Assembly (NCBI RefSeq): GCF_019634845.1
Contig: NZ_JAHCAQ010000009.1
Location: 1 to 64,000 of the forward strand
DNA: 64,000 nt
From: Dokdonella sp.
Lineage (GTDB): Bacteria; Pseudomonadota; Gammaproteobacteria; Xanthomonadales; Rhodanobacteraceae
Direction of reading: 5' to 3'
This document shows positions 46,915-57,833 of the stretch, piece after piece. The notes below the pieces were generated by a model. The model saw nothing but the letters and a program-made list of their open reading frames with translations, was not told the origin of the DNA and searched no databases. A program made the position numbers and the translations under genes. How positions within the stretch are numbered: position 1 is the first letter of the stretch; each line of letters opens with the position of its first letter.

Positions 46915-48681
46915 ATGCGCACCCATTTCTGCGGCCTCGTCGACGAGGCATTGATCGGCCACAGCGTCACCCTGTGCGGTTGGGCCGATGTGGCCCGTGA
47001 CCTCGGCGGCCTGTGCTTCATCGACCTGCGTGACCATGAAGGCATCGTGCAGGTGGTGGCCGAGCCGGCCGCCACCGAGGGCAATGCGCAGGTGCTGGCG
47101 GCCGCGGCTGCAGTCGGCTACGAGGATTGCCTGCGCGTGACCGGCATCGTGCGCCGGCGCGAAAGCGTCAACCCGAAGATCCGCAGCGGCCAGGTCGAGG
47201 TCGTCGCGCAGCGCATCGAGGTGCTCAACAAGGCCGCGCCGCTGCCGTTCCACGCGCACGAAAACCCGGGCGAGGACATCCGCCTCAGGTACCGATACCT
47301 CGACCTGCGCCGGCCGCAGATGCAGCAGATGATGCGTACTCGCATCCGTCTCGTGCAGGCGTTGCGGCGCTGGCTCGACGCGCGCGGCTTCCAGGACATC
47401 GAAACCCCGATCCTGACCAAGGCCACGCCCGAAGGCGCGCGCGATTTTCTCGTGCCGGCGCGCATGCACCCGGGCGAGTTCTACGCGCTGCCGCAGAGCC
47501 CGCAGCTGTTCAAGCAGATCCTCATGGTGGCGGGCTTCGACCGCTACTACCAGATCGCGCGTTGCTTCCGCGACGAGGCGCTGCGTGCCGATCGCCAGCT
47601 CGAATTCACCCAGCTCGACATGGAGTTTGCCTGGGTCGACGAGCGCATCGTGCAGGACACCGTCGAGTCGATGCTGCGCGAGGTATTCCGCGAGGTCATC
47701 GGGGTCGAACTGGCCGAGCCGTTCCCGCGCCTGAGCTGGCACGATGCGATGCGCCGCTTTGGCTCCGACAAGCCCGACCTGCGCATCGCGCTCGAACTGG
47801 TCGATGTGGCGCCGCTGGTCAGGGACTGCGACTTCAAGGTGTTCGCCGAGGCGGCCGCCAGCAGCGACGGCCGTGTCGCCGCGCTGCGCATCCCGGGCGG
47901 TGCCCGGCTCTCGCGCAAGCAGATCGACGACTACGCCGCGCACGCGGCCAAGTTCGGCGCCAAGGGCCTGGCCTACGTCAAGCTCGACGACGCCGGTGCG
48001 GTCAATTCGCCGATCGCCAAGTTCTTCGGCGCCGAGGCGTTCCAGGCGCTGCTCGATGGCGTGGGCATGACCAGCGGCGACATCGCGTTCTTCGGCGCCG
48101 GCACGTGGAAAACCGTCAGTGACTTCATGGGTGCGCTGCGGCTCAAGGCCGGCCACGACTTCAACCTTGTCGAGGCGGGCTGGCGCCCGCTGTGGGTGAC
48201 CGACTTCCCGATGTTCGAGTGGGATGCCGAGGCGCAGCGCTACGTCGCGCTGCATCATCCGTTCACGGCACCGGCGGTCGATGACGAGGCCGACCTGCGT
48301 GCCCATGCGGCCAGCGCGGTGTCGCGCGGCTACGACATGGTGCTCAATGGCAACGAGATCGGCGGTGGCTCGATCCGCATCCATCGCGCATCGATGCAGA
48401 GCGCGGTGTTCGACCTGCTCGGCATCGGCGCCGACGAGGCGCAGGCCAAGTTCGGTTTCCTGCTCGAGGCACTCCGGTACGGCGCACCGCCACATGGCGG
48501 CATCGCCTTCGGCATCGACCGCATTGCCGCGCTGATGGCCGGTACCGAGTCGATCCGCGACGTGATCGCCTTCCCCAAGACCACCGGCGCCCAGTGCATG
48601 ATGACCGGCGCGCCGTCGGGCGTGCCCGACGCGCAACTGCGCGAGGTGCACATTCGCGTGCGGGAAGCCAGCGATGGCTGA
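46915..48681 (+). CDS. aspS: Aspartate--tRNA ligase
   Basis: Class II synthetase of 588 residues, the usual length of the bacterial enzyme. It has the N-terminal OB anticodon-binding domain ([15 protein letters not shown]), motif 1 ([10 protein letters not shown]), motif 2 ([18 protein letters not shown]), the bacterial GAD insertion domain (about 280-420) and motif 3 with [14 protein letters not shown]. It could charge tRNA-Asn too if a gatCAB system is present, which the window cannot show. Confidence 0.97.
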   Translation: MRTHFCGLVDEALIGHSVTLCGWADVARDLGGLCFIDLRDHEGIVQVVAEPAATEGNAQVLAAAAAVGYEDCLRVTGIVRRRESVNPKIRSGQVEVVAQRIEVLNKAAPLPFHAHENPGEDIRLRYRYLDLRRPQMQQMMRTRIRLVQALRRWLDARGFQDIETPILTKATPEGARDFLVPARMHPGEFYALPQSPQLFKQILMVAGFDRYYQIARCFRDEALRADRQLEFTQLDMEFAWVDERIVQDTVESMLREVFREVIGVELAEPFPRLSWHDAMRRFGSDKPDLRIALELVDVAPLVRDCDFKVFAEAAASSDGRVAALRIPGGARLSRKQIDDYAAHAAKFGAKGLAYVKLDDAGAVNSPIAKFFGAEAFQALLDGVGMTSGDIAFFGAGTWKTVSDFMGALRLKAGHDFNLVEAGWRPLWVTDFPMFEWDAEAQRYVALHHPFTAPAVDDEADLRAHAASAVSRGYDMVLNGNEIGGGSIRIHRASMQSAVFDLLGIGADEAQAKFGFLLEALRYGAPPHGGIAFGIDRIAALMAGTESIRDVIAFPKTTGAQCMMTGAPSGVPDAQLREVHIRVREASDG

Positions 48682-49357
48682 CACCAACGGCCGCCGTCGC
48701 GACACCCCGCCGCAGGCCGCATCGGTGCAGCACGAACACGTGATCCTGCTGCATGGGATCTGGATGCGCGGGATCACGCTGCTGCCGCTGGCGCGGCGCC
48801 TGCGCGCGGTTGGCTACACGGTGGAAACGATCGACTACGCGAGCGTGTTCCGCGGCATCGGGCCGGCGGTGGAGACTCTGCGCGAGCGCATGCGCCGCGC
48901 CGATGCCGAGGCCGTGCATCTGGTGGGCCACAGCCTGGGCTCGCTGGTGGCGCTGGAAGCCGCGCGCGGCGTGCGCGGCCTGCCCAAGGGCCGCATCGTC
49001 TGCATCGGCGCGCCGCTGCGCGGCAGCGCGGTGGCGCGCGGACTGGCCAGCGTGCCGGGCGGCAAGCTGCTGCTGGGCCAGAGTGCGGCGCCGCTGCTCA
49101 GCGGGCTCGATGCCTGGCGCAGCAACCGACCGGTCGGCGTCATCGCCGGCCGTCTGCCGTTCGGCCTGGGCGTGACGATCGGCCCGCTCAGTTCACCCCA
49201 CGATGGCACGGTGTCGGTCAGCGAAACCCAGTTGCCTGGCATCGCCGACCATGTGGTGGTCGATGCCTCGCACACGGGCCTGCTGCTGTCGGGCGAGGTC
49301 GCCGACCTCACCACCGGTTTCCTGCGCGATGCACATTTTTCCTCCGCGCAAGGCTGA
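48674..49357 (+). CDS. Alpha/beta hydrolase, lipase-like
   Basis: A 227-residue hydrolase with [12 protein letters not shown] (oxyanion-hole strand), the nucleophile elbow GHSLG with Ser87, an Asp-containing [11 protein letters not shown] loop and the C-terminal His in DASHTGLL. It resembles the short lipase-like proteins annotated as permease or acetyltransferase-type hydrolases. The start overlaps the aspS stop by 8 bp, indicating coupling. The substrate is unknown. Confidence 0.85.
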   Translation: MADTNGRRRDTPPQAASVQHEHVILLHGIWMRGITLLPLARRLRAVGYTVETIDYASVFRGIGPAVETLRERMRRADAEAVHLVGHSLGSLVALEAARGVRGLPKGRIVCIGAPLRGSAVARGLASVPGGKLLLGQSAAPLLSGLDAWRSNRPVGVIAGRLPFGLGVTIGPLSSPHDGTVSVSETQLPGIADHVVVDASHTGLLLSGEVADLTTGFLRDAHFSSAQG

Positions 49358-49441
49358 AGCGCGCGACAATGGCGCTGCCATGATGCGAGCTCCGTCCGTG
49401 CCGGTACCACCCGTCGATCCAGCCTGCAGGCTGGGGCCGCA

Positions 49442-50014
49442 ATGACATACCGGGCGGCGGTGCCGGCGACGGCCGCCAGCGCGGCGGCGAGCTGCGTGCG
49501 CATCGTCGGCATCGATCCGGGCAGCCAGCGCACCGGCGTGGGCATCATCGATGTCGATGCCGCCGGCCGCAGCCGGCATGTGTTCCACACCGCGATCAAC
49601 CTGTTGGGTGCCGACGACTTCGCCGGCCGCCTCAAGTGTCTGTTCGACGTGCTCGGCGCGATCCTCGTCGAGCATGCGCCGCAGGAAGCCGCGATCGAAC
49701 GCGTGTTCCTTGCCCGCAATCCCGATGCCGCGCTCAAGCTCGGCCAGGCGCGCGGCGCGGCGATCTGCGCGCTGGCCCAGCATGGCCTGGCGATCAGCGA
49801 ATACGCCGCCCGCGAGGTCAAGCAGGCCGTGGTCGGCACCGGTGCCGGAGCCAAGCAGCAGGTGCAGCACATGGTTGGCCTGCTGCTCGATGTGCCGGGC
49901 AAGCTGCAGGCCGACGCGGCCGACGCGCTGGCGATCGCGCTGGCGCACGCGCATGTGCGCGCGAGCGTGGCGCGGCTGGGCCTGCCGCGCGCGGCGTGGA
50001 GGCGGCGCCGATGA
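49442..50014 (+). CDS. ruvC: Holliday junction resolvase RuvC
   Basis: Endonuclease that cuts Holliday junctions. The 190-residue protein has the retroviral-integrase-like fold with the acidic residues in [19 protein letters not shown] and the C-terminal [15 protein letters not shown]. The N-terminal extension before VRIVGIDPG is about 18 residues long, so a start slightly downstream is possible. The stop overlaps ruvA (ATGA). Confidence 0.95.
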   Translation: MTYRAAVPATAASAAASCVRIVGIDPGSQRTGVGIIDVDAAGRSRHVFHTAINLLGADDFAGRLKCLFDVLGAILVEHAPQEAAIERVFLARNPDAALKLGQARGAAICALAQHGLAISEYAAREVKQAVVGTGAGAKQQVQHMVGLLLDVPGKLQADAADALAIALAHAHVRASVARLGLPRAAWRRRR

Positions 50015-50607
50015 TCGGCCGCATCAAGGGTGTGCTGGTGGCCAGGCAGCCGCCGTGGATCGTGGTCGACGTCGGTGGCGTCGGCTACGAGCTGGAAGCG
50101 CCGATGTCGACCTTCTACGACCTGCCGGAACTGGGCCGCGAAGTGACGCTGTGCACCCACTACGCGGTCAAGGAGGACACGGTGGCGCTGTATGCATTCG
50201 CGCGCGAGAGCGAACGCGCGCTGTTCCGCTCGCTGCAGAAGGTCAGCGGCGTCGGCGCCAGGATCGCGCTGGCGGTGCTGTCGGGGGTGAGCGTGGATGA
50301 GTTTGCGCGACTCGTGCAGGGCGCGGACATCGCGGCGCTCACGCGCATCCCCGGCATCGGCAAGAAGATCGCCGAACGCCTCGTGGTCGAATTGCGCGAT
50401 CGCGTCGATGGCATGGGCGGCGGTGTGCCCGCGCTCGGTGGCGGCGCGGTGGCGGTCGCTGCCGATCCGGTCAGCGAGGCCAGCGTCGCGCTGCAGGCCC
50501 TGGGGTACAAGCCGGCCGAGGTCACGCGCCTGGTGCGCGACGCTGCGGCAGCGGGCGACCGCGCCGAAGACATCATCCGCAAGGCGCTCAAGGCGGCGCT
50601 GCGCTGA
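50011..50607 (+). CDS. ruvA: Holliday junction branch migration protein RuvA
   Basis: Tetrameric junction-binding protein of 198 residues: an N-terminal OB domain ([19 protein letters not shown]), two helix-hairpin-helix motifs ([18 protein letters not shown] and [21 protein letters not shown]) and the C-terminal RuvB-binding three-helix domain. It overlaps ruvC by 4 bp. Confidence 0.96.
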   Translation: MIGRIKGVLVARQPPWIVVDVGGVGYELEAPMSTFYDLPELGREVTLCTHYAVKEDTVALYAFARESERALFRSLQKVSGVGARIALAVLSGVSVDEFARLVQGADIAALTRIPGIGKKIAERLVVELRDRVDGMGGGVPALGGGAVAVAADPVSEASVALQALGYKPAEVTRLVRDAAAAGDRAEDIIRKALKAALR

Positions 50608-50612
50608 AGCCG

Positions 50613-52514
50613 ATGGAGAACCGCATGGCGGCGATGGCAGGCGACACCGGTGATTCTCCGCATGGCTGGTCGGCGCTGGCGCTGGGGGCGCTCGGCGTCG
50701 TCTATGGCGACCTCGGTACCAGTCCGCTGTACACGATGAAGGAAGCGTTCGGCTCGCACGGCTTGCCGGTCGACGAATTGCACGTGCTGGGCGTGCTCTC
50801 GCTCGTGTTCTGGACGCTGATGCTCGTGGTGTCGATCAAGTACGCCGGATACATCATGCGCGCCGACAACAAGGGCGAAGGCGGCATCATGGCGCTGACC
50901 GCACTGGCCCAGCGCGGCGTGCGCGGGCGGCCATGGGTGCACTGGGTGGTGACGATGCTCGGCCTGTTCGGCGCCGCGCTGTTCTTCGGCGACGGCGTGA
51001 TCACGCCGGCGATCTCGGTGCTGTCGGCGGTGGAAGGCGTGCGGGTGGCGGCGCCGCAGCTCGATCATTTCATCGTGCCGATCACGGTGCTGATCCTGCT
51101 CGGCCTGTTCTGGATCCAGAAGCGCGGCAGCGGCCGCGTCGGCGCGGTGTTCGGGCCGATCATGGCGCTGTGGTTCGTGTCGATCGCGCTGCTGGGCGTG
51201 CTGCCGATCATCGAGCACCCGCATGTGCTCAAGGCGCTGTCGCCGCACTTTGCGCTGCGCTTTTTCCTCGAGGTGGGTTGGCCGGCGTTCTTCGCGCTGA
51301 GCGCGGTCGTGCTGTGCATCACCGGCGCCGAGGCGCTGTATGCCGACATGGGGCACTTCGGCAAGAAGCCGATCCGCATGACCTGGTTCGGATTCGTGAT
51401 GCCCGCGCTGGTGCTCAACTACTTTGGCCAGGGCGCGCTGCTGCTCAGCGACGGCAACGCGGTGGAGAACCCGTTCTTCCTGCTGGCGCCGGCGTCGCTG
51501 CTGCTGCCATTCATCGCACTGGCCACGCTGGCCACCGTGATCGCCTCGCAGTCGGTGATCTCGGGCGCCTATTCGGTCGCGCGCGAGGCGATCCAGCTCG
51601 GTTTCCTGCCGCGCATGCAGGTGCGGCACACCTCGACCGAACGCATCGGCCAGATCTACCTGCCGTGGGTCAACCGCCTGCTGCTCGTGCTGACGCTGGC
51701 GGTGGTGCTCGGTTTTCGCTCCTCGAGCAATCTCGCCGCTGCCTATGGCATCGCCGTGGTCGGCACGATGACGATCGACGCGGTGCTGGTGATGATCGTG
51801 TTCCGCCGCCTGTGGCAGTGGGGCCCGGTGCGGGTGGCGATGGTCGGGCTCGTGTTCCTCACGGTGGACCTGGCCTTCCTCACCGCCAACGCCGACAAGG
51901 TCGAGCATGGCGGCTGGTTCCCGCTCGTGCTCGGCGCGCTCATGTTCACCGTCATGACGACCTGGCGCCGCGGCCGCGAGCTGGTGATGGTCAAGATCCG
52001 CCAGGCAGGCCTTGCGCTGGAACCGTTCATCGCCTCGATCGTGGCCCATCCACCGCTGCGCGTGCCGGGCACCGCGGTGTTCCTCACCTCCAACGCCGAG
52101 GGCGTGCCCAACGCACTGCTGCACAACCTCAAGCACAACAAGGTGCTGCACGAACGCAACCTCATCCTCACCGTCGAGACGGTCGACACGCCGACGGTGG
52201 AACCCGACGAGTGCGTGGTGGTGCGGCCGCTCGGCGACGAGTTCTTCAGCGTCACGCTGCGCTTCGGCTTTGCCGAGGACATGGACGTGCCGCAGGCGCT
52301 GGCGGTGATCAAGGGCTGCGGCGCCGCGCTCGACATGATGGACACGACCTTCTTTCTCAGCCGCGAAAGCATCGTCGCACTCGACCGCTCCGGCATGGCG
52401 CTGTGGCGCGACAAGCTGTATGCGTTCCTGCAGCGCAATGCGTTGCCAGCGACCGCATTCTTCCGCATTCCCGGCAACCGCCTGATCGAACTCGGCACCC
52501 AGGTGGAGATCTGA
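50613..52514 (+). CDS. kup: Kup-family potassium uptake protein
   Basis: K+:H+ symporter of 633 residues with about 12 membrane helices and a cytoplasmic C-terminal domain (from about 450). Kup signatures include LGVVYGDLGTSPLYTMKEAF, ADNKGEGGIMALTALA, FGDGVITPAISVLSAVEG and GAEALYADMGHFG. It starts 5 bp after ruvA and lies between ruvA and ruvB on the same strand. I recall the same arrangement in Xanthomonas but cannot check it here. Confidence 0.95.
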   Translation: MENRMAAMAGDTGDSPHGWSALALGALGVVYGDLGTSPLYTMKEAFGSHGLPVDELHVLGVLSLVFWTLMLVVSIKYAGYIMRADNKGEGGIMALTALAQRGVRGRPWVHWVVTMLGLFGAALFFGDGVITPAISVLSAVEGVRVAAPQLDHFIVPITVLILLGLFWIQKRGSGRVGAVFGPIMALWFVSIALLGVLPIIEHPHVLKALSPHFALRFFLEVGWPAFFALSAVVLCITGAEALYADMGHFGKKPIRMTWFGFVMPALVLNYFGQGALLLSDGNAVENPFFLLAPASLLLPFIALATLATVIASQSVISGAYSVAREAIQLGFLPRMQVRHTSTERIGQIYLPWVNRLLLVLTLAVVLGFRSSSNLAAAYGIAVVGTMTIDAVLVMIVFRRLWQWGPVRVAMVGLVFLTVDLAFLTANADKVEHGGWFPLVLGALMFTVMTTWRRGRELVMVKIRQAGLALEPFIASIVAHPPLRVPGTAVFLTSNAEGVPNALLHNLKHNKVLHERNLILTVETVDTPTVEPDECVVVRPLGDEFFSVTLRFGFAEDMDVPQALAVIKGCGAALDMMDTTFFLSRESIVALDRSGMALWRDKLYAFLQRNALPATAFFRIPGNRLIELGTQVEI

Positions 52515-52672
52515 GCGCGTCGCCGTGGACCGCCCATGCGGGCATCGGCCAGCGCGTTTCGTGCGCGGCACCGCATGCTGAATGGGGCCTGCCGGCAGCC
52601 GTCGCCTCGCCTACCTTGCCGGGCGCAACGCGGCGATAATCACGCCATCGTCTTTTCCCCGATCCCTCGTCC

Positions 52673-53725
52673 ATGGACCGTCTCACTTCCGCCAGCGCGA
52701 CGCGCGAAGACGATCTCGTCGAGGCGACGATCCGTCCGCAGCGGCTGGCCGAGTATCTGGGCCAGGTCACGGTGCGCGAGCAGCTCGGCATCGCAATCGA
52801 GGCGGCGCGCGGACGTGGCGACGCGCTCGACCATGTGCTGATCTTCGGCCCGCCGGGCCTCGGCAAGACGACGCTCTCGCACGTGATCGCCAACGAGCTC
52901 GGCGTCAACCTGCGCGCCACTTCGGGGCCGGTGCTGGAACGGCCCGGCGACCTTGCCGCGCTGCTCACCAACCTGCAGCCGCGCGACGTGCTGTTCGTCG
53001 ACGAGATCCACCGCCTGTCACCGATCGTCGAGGAAGTGCTGTATCCGGCGCTCGAGGATTTCCAGATCGACATCATGATCGGCGAAGGACCGGCGGCGCG
53101 CTCGATCAAGCTCGACCTGCCGCCGTTCACGCTGGTCGGCGCGACCACGCGCGCAGGCTTGCTGACCGCGCCGTTGCGCGACCGCTTCGGCATCGTGCAG
53201 CGGCTGGAGTTCTACAGTGCCGGCGAACTCGCCGCGATCGTGCGCCGCGCCGCGCGCATCCTCGACATCGCCTGCGATGCCGATGGCGCGGCCGAGATCG
53301 CGCGCCGGGCGCGCGGTACGCCGCGCATCGCCAACCGCCTGTTGCGGCGGGTGCGCGACTACGCACAGGTTCGTGCCGACGGCGCGATCACGCGAGAAGT
53401 GGCCGATGCCGCGCTGGGCATGCTCAAGGTCGATGGCGAGGGCTTCGACGCGCTCGACCGGCGCCTGCTCAGCGTCATCATCGAGCACTTCGACGGCGGC
53501 CCGGTCGGCGTGGAGTCGCTGGCGGCGGCGATCAGCGAGGAACGTGGCACGATCGAGGACGTGCTCGAACCGTTCCTGATCCAGCAGGGCTTTCTCGTGC
53601 GCACCGCGCGCGGCCGCATGGTGACGGCCAAGGCCTGGCGCCACTTCGGCTTGCCGGTACCGCGGCGGGCGGCGGCGGAGGATCTGTTCGAGGCGGCGGC
53701 GCAGGCCGGGAGCGCGGAGTCGTGA
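52673..53725 (+). CDS. ruvB: Holliday junction ATP-dependent helicase RuvB
   Basis: AAA+ motor of branch migration, 350 residues. It has [12 protein letters not shown] at the N-terminus, Walker [10 protein letters not shown], Walker [13 protein letters not shown], sensor 1 ([11 protein letters not shown]) and the winged-helix C-terminal domain ending in [17 protein letters not shown]. The 158 bp between kup and ruvB could hold its own promoter. The stop overlaps the GTG of ybgC. Confidence 0.97.
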   Translation: MDRLTSASATREDDLVEATIRPQRLAEYLGQVTVREQLGIAIEAARGRGDALDHVLIFGPPGLGKTTLSHVIANELGVNLRATSGPVLERPGDLAALLTNLQPRDVLFVDEIHRLSPIVEEVLYPALEDFQIDIMIGEGPAARSIKLDLPPFTLVGATTRAGLLTAPLRDRFGIVQRLEFYSAGELAAIVRRAARILDIACDADGAAEIARRARGTPRIANRLLRRVRDYAQVRADGAITREVADAALGMLKVDGEGFDALDRRLLSVIIEHFDGGPVGVESLAAAISEERGTIEDVLEPFLIQQGFLVRTARGRMVTAKAWRHFGLPVPRRAAAEDLFEAAAQAGSAES

Positions 53726-54177
53726 GCGAGCCGTCGACCATGGGCGCGCCCCGCGCCGCGGCGCCGGCCGATTCGGCATTTGCCATTCCGGTGCGGATCT
53801 ACTGGGAAGACACCGACGCCGGCGGCGTCGTCTACCATGCGCGCTACCTGCATTTCCTCGAGCGCGCGCGCACCGAGTGGTTGCGTGCGCTGGGCCATGG
53901 CCAGCAGGAACTGCGCCAACGCGATGGCGTGCTGTTCGTCGTCCATCGCATGGAGATCGCGTTCAATGCGCCCGCGCGGCTCGATGACGTGTTGCTGGTG
54001 AGCGTGCGGGTGGCCCAGCTGCGCAGCGCGAGTTTCACGCTGCAGCAGACGCTGCGGCGCGCAGGCGACACCGCGGATCTGCTCGCCGCCAGCGTGCGCA
54101 TCGCCTGCGTGGATGCGGCCCGCTTCCGCCCGCGGCCGCTGCCAGCCTATTTGAGTGAAGGAATCATCGATCCATGA
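53722..54177 (+). CDS. ybgC: Acyl-CoA thioesterase YbgC of the Tol-Pal operon
   Basis: Hot-dog-fold thioesterase of 151 residues, the first gene of the Tol-Pal cluster. The 4HBT signature [20 protein letters not shown] with the catalytic Asp32 is present, followed by [11 protein letters not shown]. The GTG at 53722 is chosen because it overlaps the ruvB stop (GTGA) and has GGGAG upstream; an ATG at 53740 is the alternative. It overlaps tolQ by 4 bp (ATGA). Confidence 0.92.
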   Translation: MSEPSTMGAPRAAAPADSAFAIPVRIYWEDTDAGGVVYHARYLHFLERARTEWLRALGHGQQELRQRDGVLFVVHRMEIAFNAPARLDDVLLVSVRVAQLRSASFTLQQTLRRAGDTADLLAASVRIACVDAARFRPRPLPAYLSEGIIDP

Positions 54178-54863
54178 ACAACGACCTCAACGTGTTTGCG
54201 CTGGTGCTCGGTGCCAGTCTGCCGGTGAAGCTGGTGCTGGGCCTGCTGATCGGCTTCTCGATCGCCTCGTGGTTCATCATCTTCCGCAAGAAGGCGATGC
54301 TCGACCGCGCCAATGCCAGTGCCGACCAGTTCGACGAGCGGTTCTGGTCGGGCACCGACCTGGCCGGCCTGTTCCGCGACCTCGGCGCCAACAGCGAAAA
54401 GCTCAGCAGTTCGGCCGCGATCTTCGAGGCCGGCTTCCGCGAGTTCGCCCGCCTGCGCCAGCGCCGCGGCATGGACTCGCGCGGCCTGCTCGAAGGCGCC
54501 CAGCGCGCGATGCGCGTGGCCTCCACGCGCGAAATCGACCGCCTCGAACGCAACCTCGAGTTCCTCGCCAATGTCGGTTCGATCAGCCCGTACGTGGGCC
54601 TGTTCGGCACCGTGTGGGGCATCATGATCGCGTTCCAGGGCCTGGCCAACGTCAAGGAGGCCACCATCGCGATGGTGGCGCCGGGCATTTCCGAGGCACT
54701 CATCGCCACCGCCATGGGTCTGTTCGCGGCGATTCCCGCGGTGTGGGCCTACAACCGTTTCGCCACCAAGCTCGAGCGCATCGGCTCGCGCTACGACACC
54801 TTCGTCGAGGAGTTCTCCTCGATCCTCGCGCGCCAGGCGCACGTCGAGGACGGCAAGGCTTGA
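54174..54863 (+). CDS. tolQ: Tol-Pal proton channel subunit TolQ
   Basis: MotA/ExbB-type inner-membrane subunit of 229 residues that with TolR uses the proton motive force to drive outer-membrane constriction. Three helices are visible: about 15-37, then ISPYVGLFGTVWGIMIAFQGLA and LIATAMGLFAAIPAVWAYNRF, with the conserved glycines and threonines of the channel. It is second in the run ybgC-tolQ-tolR-tolA-tolB-pal. Confidence 0.95.
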   Translation: MNNDLNVFALVLGASLPVKLVLGLLIGFSIASWFIIFRKKAMLDRANASADQFDERFWSGTDLAGLFRDLGANSEKLSSSAAIFEAGFREFARLRQRRGMDSRGLLEGAQRAMRVASTREIDRLERNLEFLANVGSISPYVGLFGTVWGIMIAFQGLANVKEATIAMVAPGISEALIATAMGLFAAIPAVWAYNRFATKLERIGSRYDTFVEEFSSILARQAHVEDGKA

Positions 54864-54999
54864 GGAGTCCTGCGCCCCGCGTACCGCCCGGCAACCCCCG
54901 GCGTCGCCTGCGTGCGTTGCAGGCAGCGGCGGCCAGGGCCACGCCAGCGCACGCCGCCGCACCGTCCGTTCCGCTGCCCGTCCACTCCCGCACCGAGCC

Positions 55000-55443
55000 A
55001 TGAACCCGATCGCTTCCCGCCGCCGCAAGCGCAAGCTCAACGCCGAGATCAATGTCGTGCCCTACATCGACGTCATGCTCGTGCTGCTCATCATTTTCAT
55101 GGTGACGGCGCCGTTGATGAACCTGGGCGTCGACATCGAGCTGCCGCAGTCGGCCGCCAAGTCGATCCACAACGACAAGGAGCCGGCGGTGGTGAGCGTG
55201 GATCGCGGCGGCCAGCTCTACCTCTCGCTGGCCAACTCGCCGCGCGAGGCGATCGATGCCGATGCGCTCAAGACCAAGATCGCGGCGTTCGTGCGCCAGA
55301 ATCCGCAGATTCCGGTGTATGTCGCCGGTGATACCGCCGCCGACTACGGCACGATCTATGGCGCGATGGTGCTGCTGCAGCAGGCCGGCGTGCCCAAGGT
55401 CGGCCTCATGAGCAAGCCGCCCGAGGCGGCGAAGGCGCGCTGA
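55000..55443 (+). CDS. tolR: Tol-Pal subunit TolR
   Basis: ExbD-type protein of 147 residues: a short Arg/Lys-rich N-terminus, one membrane helix with the proton-carrying Asp in NVVPYIDVMLVLLIIFMVT, and a periplasmic domain with IPVYVAGDTAADYG. It lies 136 bp after tolQ, a wider gap than the other tol junctions, with no gene in between. Confidence 0.95.
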   Translation: MNPIASRRRKRKLNAEINVVPYIDVMLVLLIIFMVTAPLMNLGVDIELPQSAAKSIHNDKEPAVVSVDRGGQLYLSLANSPREAIDADALKTKIAAFVRQNPQIPVYVAGDTAADYGTIYGAMVLLQQAGVPKVGLMSKPPEAAKAR

Positions 55444-55447
55444 GCGC

Positions 55448-56386
55448 ATGGCGCAGGCACGGCGCAACGTCCACGATGGCCTGGGCGACAACCTGCGGGC
55501 ATTGGCGCTGTCGCTCGGCGTGCACGCCTTGTGCGTGCTGGTGGCGGTGATCGGCTTGTGGTGGAGCAGCAGCAGCCCGCCGGTGGTGATGCCCGGTCCG
55601 GTCATCGAAGCCACCCTGATCGGACCGACGGCGGCACCGCGGCGTCCGAGCGCCGCACCACCCGCGGCGCCGAGGCCGCAACCGGCGCCGGCCCGGCCCG
55701 CGCCCGAGCCGCCGCAGCCGAAGGTCGAGAAGCCGCAGCCACAGCCGCAGCCCGAGCCGCCGCAGCCGCCCAAGCCGGCCGAGCTGCCGCGGCAGGATCT
55801 CATCGAGCAGCAGCGCGTCGCCGCGCTGGCGCAGGAGAAGGCCGAGCAGGAGCGCAAGGAACAGGAGGCGAAGGTGCGCCAGCAGCAGGTGGAGCTGCAG
55901 GAGGAAAAGCAGCGCCAGTTGCGCGAGGAGCAGCGCAAGCAGCTGGCCGAGATCAGGCAGCAGCGCGAGGCCGCCGAAAAGAAGCTCAAGCTCGAGAAGC
56001 AACGCCTGGCGCAGATCGAGGACCGCAGCGCGCGCGAGGCGGCGCAGGCGCAGCCGGCGACCGAGCACGAGGCGCCCCAGGCGCAGACCGGCGCCGGCGG
56101 TGCCGACGACGGTCTGGCGGCACGCTACCAGGCGGCGATCCAGGCTGCCGTCACCAGCAACTGGAATCGCCCGGAAGGCGCCCAGCCGGGCCTGCGCTGC
56201 ACGATCAACGTGGCGCAGATCCCCGGCGGCGAAGTCATCAGCGTTTCGATCGGTTCACCGTGCAACGCCGATGATGTGACACGCAATTCGCTGGAACAGG
56301 CGGTCAAGCGCGCACCGCTGCCCTACCAGGGATTCGAGAAGGTGTTCCAGCGCAACATCACGTTCAATTTCAGGTACGACGGATAG
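55448..56386 (+). CDS. tolA: Tol-Pal linker protein TolA
   Basis: Inner-membrane-anchored protein of 312 residues that spans the periplasm. It has an N-terminal helix (about 17-38), a Pro-rich stretch (about 60-110), a long Gln/Glu/Lys/Arg coiled coil (about 115-200) and a C-terminal domain (about 218-312) with two cysteines and NWNRPEGAQPGL. This matches TolA domains I, II and III. It starts 4 bp after tolR. Confidence 0.94.
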   Translation: MAQARRNVHDGLGDNLRALALSLGVHALCVLVAVIGLWWSSSSPPVVMPGPVIEATLIGPTAAPRRPSAAPPAAPRPQPAPARPAPEPPQPKVEKPQPQPQPEPPQPPKPAELPRQDLIEQQRVAALAQEKAEQERKEQEAKVRQQQVELQEEKQRQLREEQRKQLAEIRQQREAAEKKLKLEKQRLAQIEDRSAREAAQAQPATEHEAPQAQTGAGGADDGLAARYQAAIQAAVTSNWNRPEGAQPGLRCTINVAQIPGGEVISVSIGSPCNADDVTRNSLEQAVKRAPLPYQGFEKVFQRNITFNFRYDG

Positions 56387-56393
56387 GAACGAC

Positions 56394-57707
56394 ATGAAGC
56401 TCAAGACAATCGCGACATGGCTGCCGTGCTGGCTCGTGCTGCTGCTGAGCGGCGCCGCAGTGCAGGCCCAAGGGCTGAGCATCGACATCGTCAACGGCAC
56501 CGCCAGCGCGACGCCGATTGCGGTGGTGCCGTTCGGCTACGACGGCAGCACCTTGCCGCCCGAAGCCAATCCCGGCGAGATCGTGCGCGCCGATCTCGCA
56601 CGCTCCGGCCAGTTCCGCACCTTGCCCAAGGCCGATGTGGTCGAATTCCCGACCCGCCAGAGCGAAATCAAGTTCGCCACCTGGAGCCTGCTCAAGCAGG
56701 ACTATCTCGTGGTCGGTCGCATGAGCGATGTCGGTGACGGCGTGCGCGTGGAGTGGGAGCTGTTCGATGTGGTGCGCCAGCAGAAACTGGCCGGCAGCGC
56801 GATCAGCGGCCAACGCAGCGGCCTGCGCGACATCGCCCATCAGGTTGCCGACGCGGTGTACGAGGCGATCCTGCACGTGCGCGGCGCGTTCTGGACGCGC
56901 ATCGCCTACATCACCGCGGTGGGCGTGGCGCCCCATGCGCAGTACGCGCTGATGGTCGCCGACTCCGATGGCTACAACCCGCAGGTGGTGGTGCGTTCGC
57001 GCGAGCCGCTGCTGTCGCCGCACTGGTCGCCCGATGGCAAGCGCCTGGCCTATGTGTCGTTCGAGAGCGGCAATTCGGCGGTCTACATCCAGGACCTGTC
57101 GACCGGCGCGCGCCAGGTTGTGTCCAACAGCCGCGGCATCAACAGCGCGCCGGCGTTTTCGCCCGACGGCAGCCGCCTCGCGCTGAGCTTGTCCAAGGGC
57201 GGCAATCCCGACATCTACGTGCTCGACCTCGGCACGCGCGCGCTGAGCCAGATCACGCGCCACTTCGCGATCGACACCGAACCCGAATGGGCGCCGGACG
57301 GGCAGTCGATCTACTTCACCTCCGACCGTTCCGGCAAGCCGCAGATCTATCAGGTACCGGCCGCCGGCGGCGAGCAGACCCGCGTCACCTTCCAGGGCCA
57401 GTACAACGCCAGCCCCAGCGTGGTCGATGCCAAAGGCATCAAGATCGCAATGGTGCAGGGCAACGGAAATGTGTATCGTATTGCGGTTCTCGATCGCGCC
57501 AGCAATCAGTACTCGCTCGTTTCACCCGGAACCCAGGACGAGTCTCCCAGCTTCGCGCCCAATGGCAGCATGCTGCTGTACGCCGCCAGCGAAGGCAGTC
57601 GCGGCGTGCTGTTCGCGGCATCGGCCGACGGTCGTGTACGGCAGCGGCTCGGCTATGCGGAAGGTGATGTGCGTGAGCCTGCTTGGGGTCCATTCAGGCC
57701 GCGCTGA
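56394..57707 (+). CDS. tolB: Tol-Pal periplasmic beta-propeller TolB
   Basis: Periplasmic protein of 437 residues with a signal peptide (LVLLLSGAAVQAQG), an N-terminal alpha/beta domain and a six-bladed beta-propeller visible as repeated SPDG or APDGQSIYFTSD-type motifs (SPDGKRLAYVSF, SPDGSRLALSLS, APDGQSIYFTSDRSG). It binds Pal and TolA. It lies 7 bp after tolA. Confidence 0.96.
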   Translation: MKLKTIATWLPCWLVLLLSGAAVQAQGLSIDIVNGTASATPIAVVPFGYDGSTLPPEANPGEIVRADLARSGQFRTLPKADVVEFPTRQSEIKFATWSLLKQDYLVVGRMSDVGDGVRVEWELFDVVRQQKLAGSAISGQRSGLRDIAHQVADAVYEAILHVRGAFWTRIAYITAVGVAPHAQYALMVADSDGYNPQVVVRSREPLLSPHWSPDGKRLAYVSFESGNSAVYIQDLSTGARQVVSNSRGINSAPAFSPDGSRLALSLSKGGNPDIYVLDLGTRALSQITRHFAIDTEPEWAPDGQSIYFTSDRSGKPQIYQVPAAGGEQTRVTFQGQYNASPSVVDAKGIKIAMVQGNGNVYRIAVLDRASNQYSLVSPGTQDESPSFAPNGSMLLYAASEGSRGVLFAASADGRVRQRLGYAEGDVREPAWGPFRPR

Positions 57708-57833
57708 ACATACTGGTTAAGTTTCCGTTGCGGGCTGCCGCCGATGTCGTGCAGTGGTCCGCGTCCCACCACCATGTCGTACCACCGGGCCACCGCCCAT
57801 TCCCAATCATTTGATCCAGAGGCTCCACAACCC

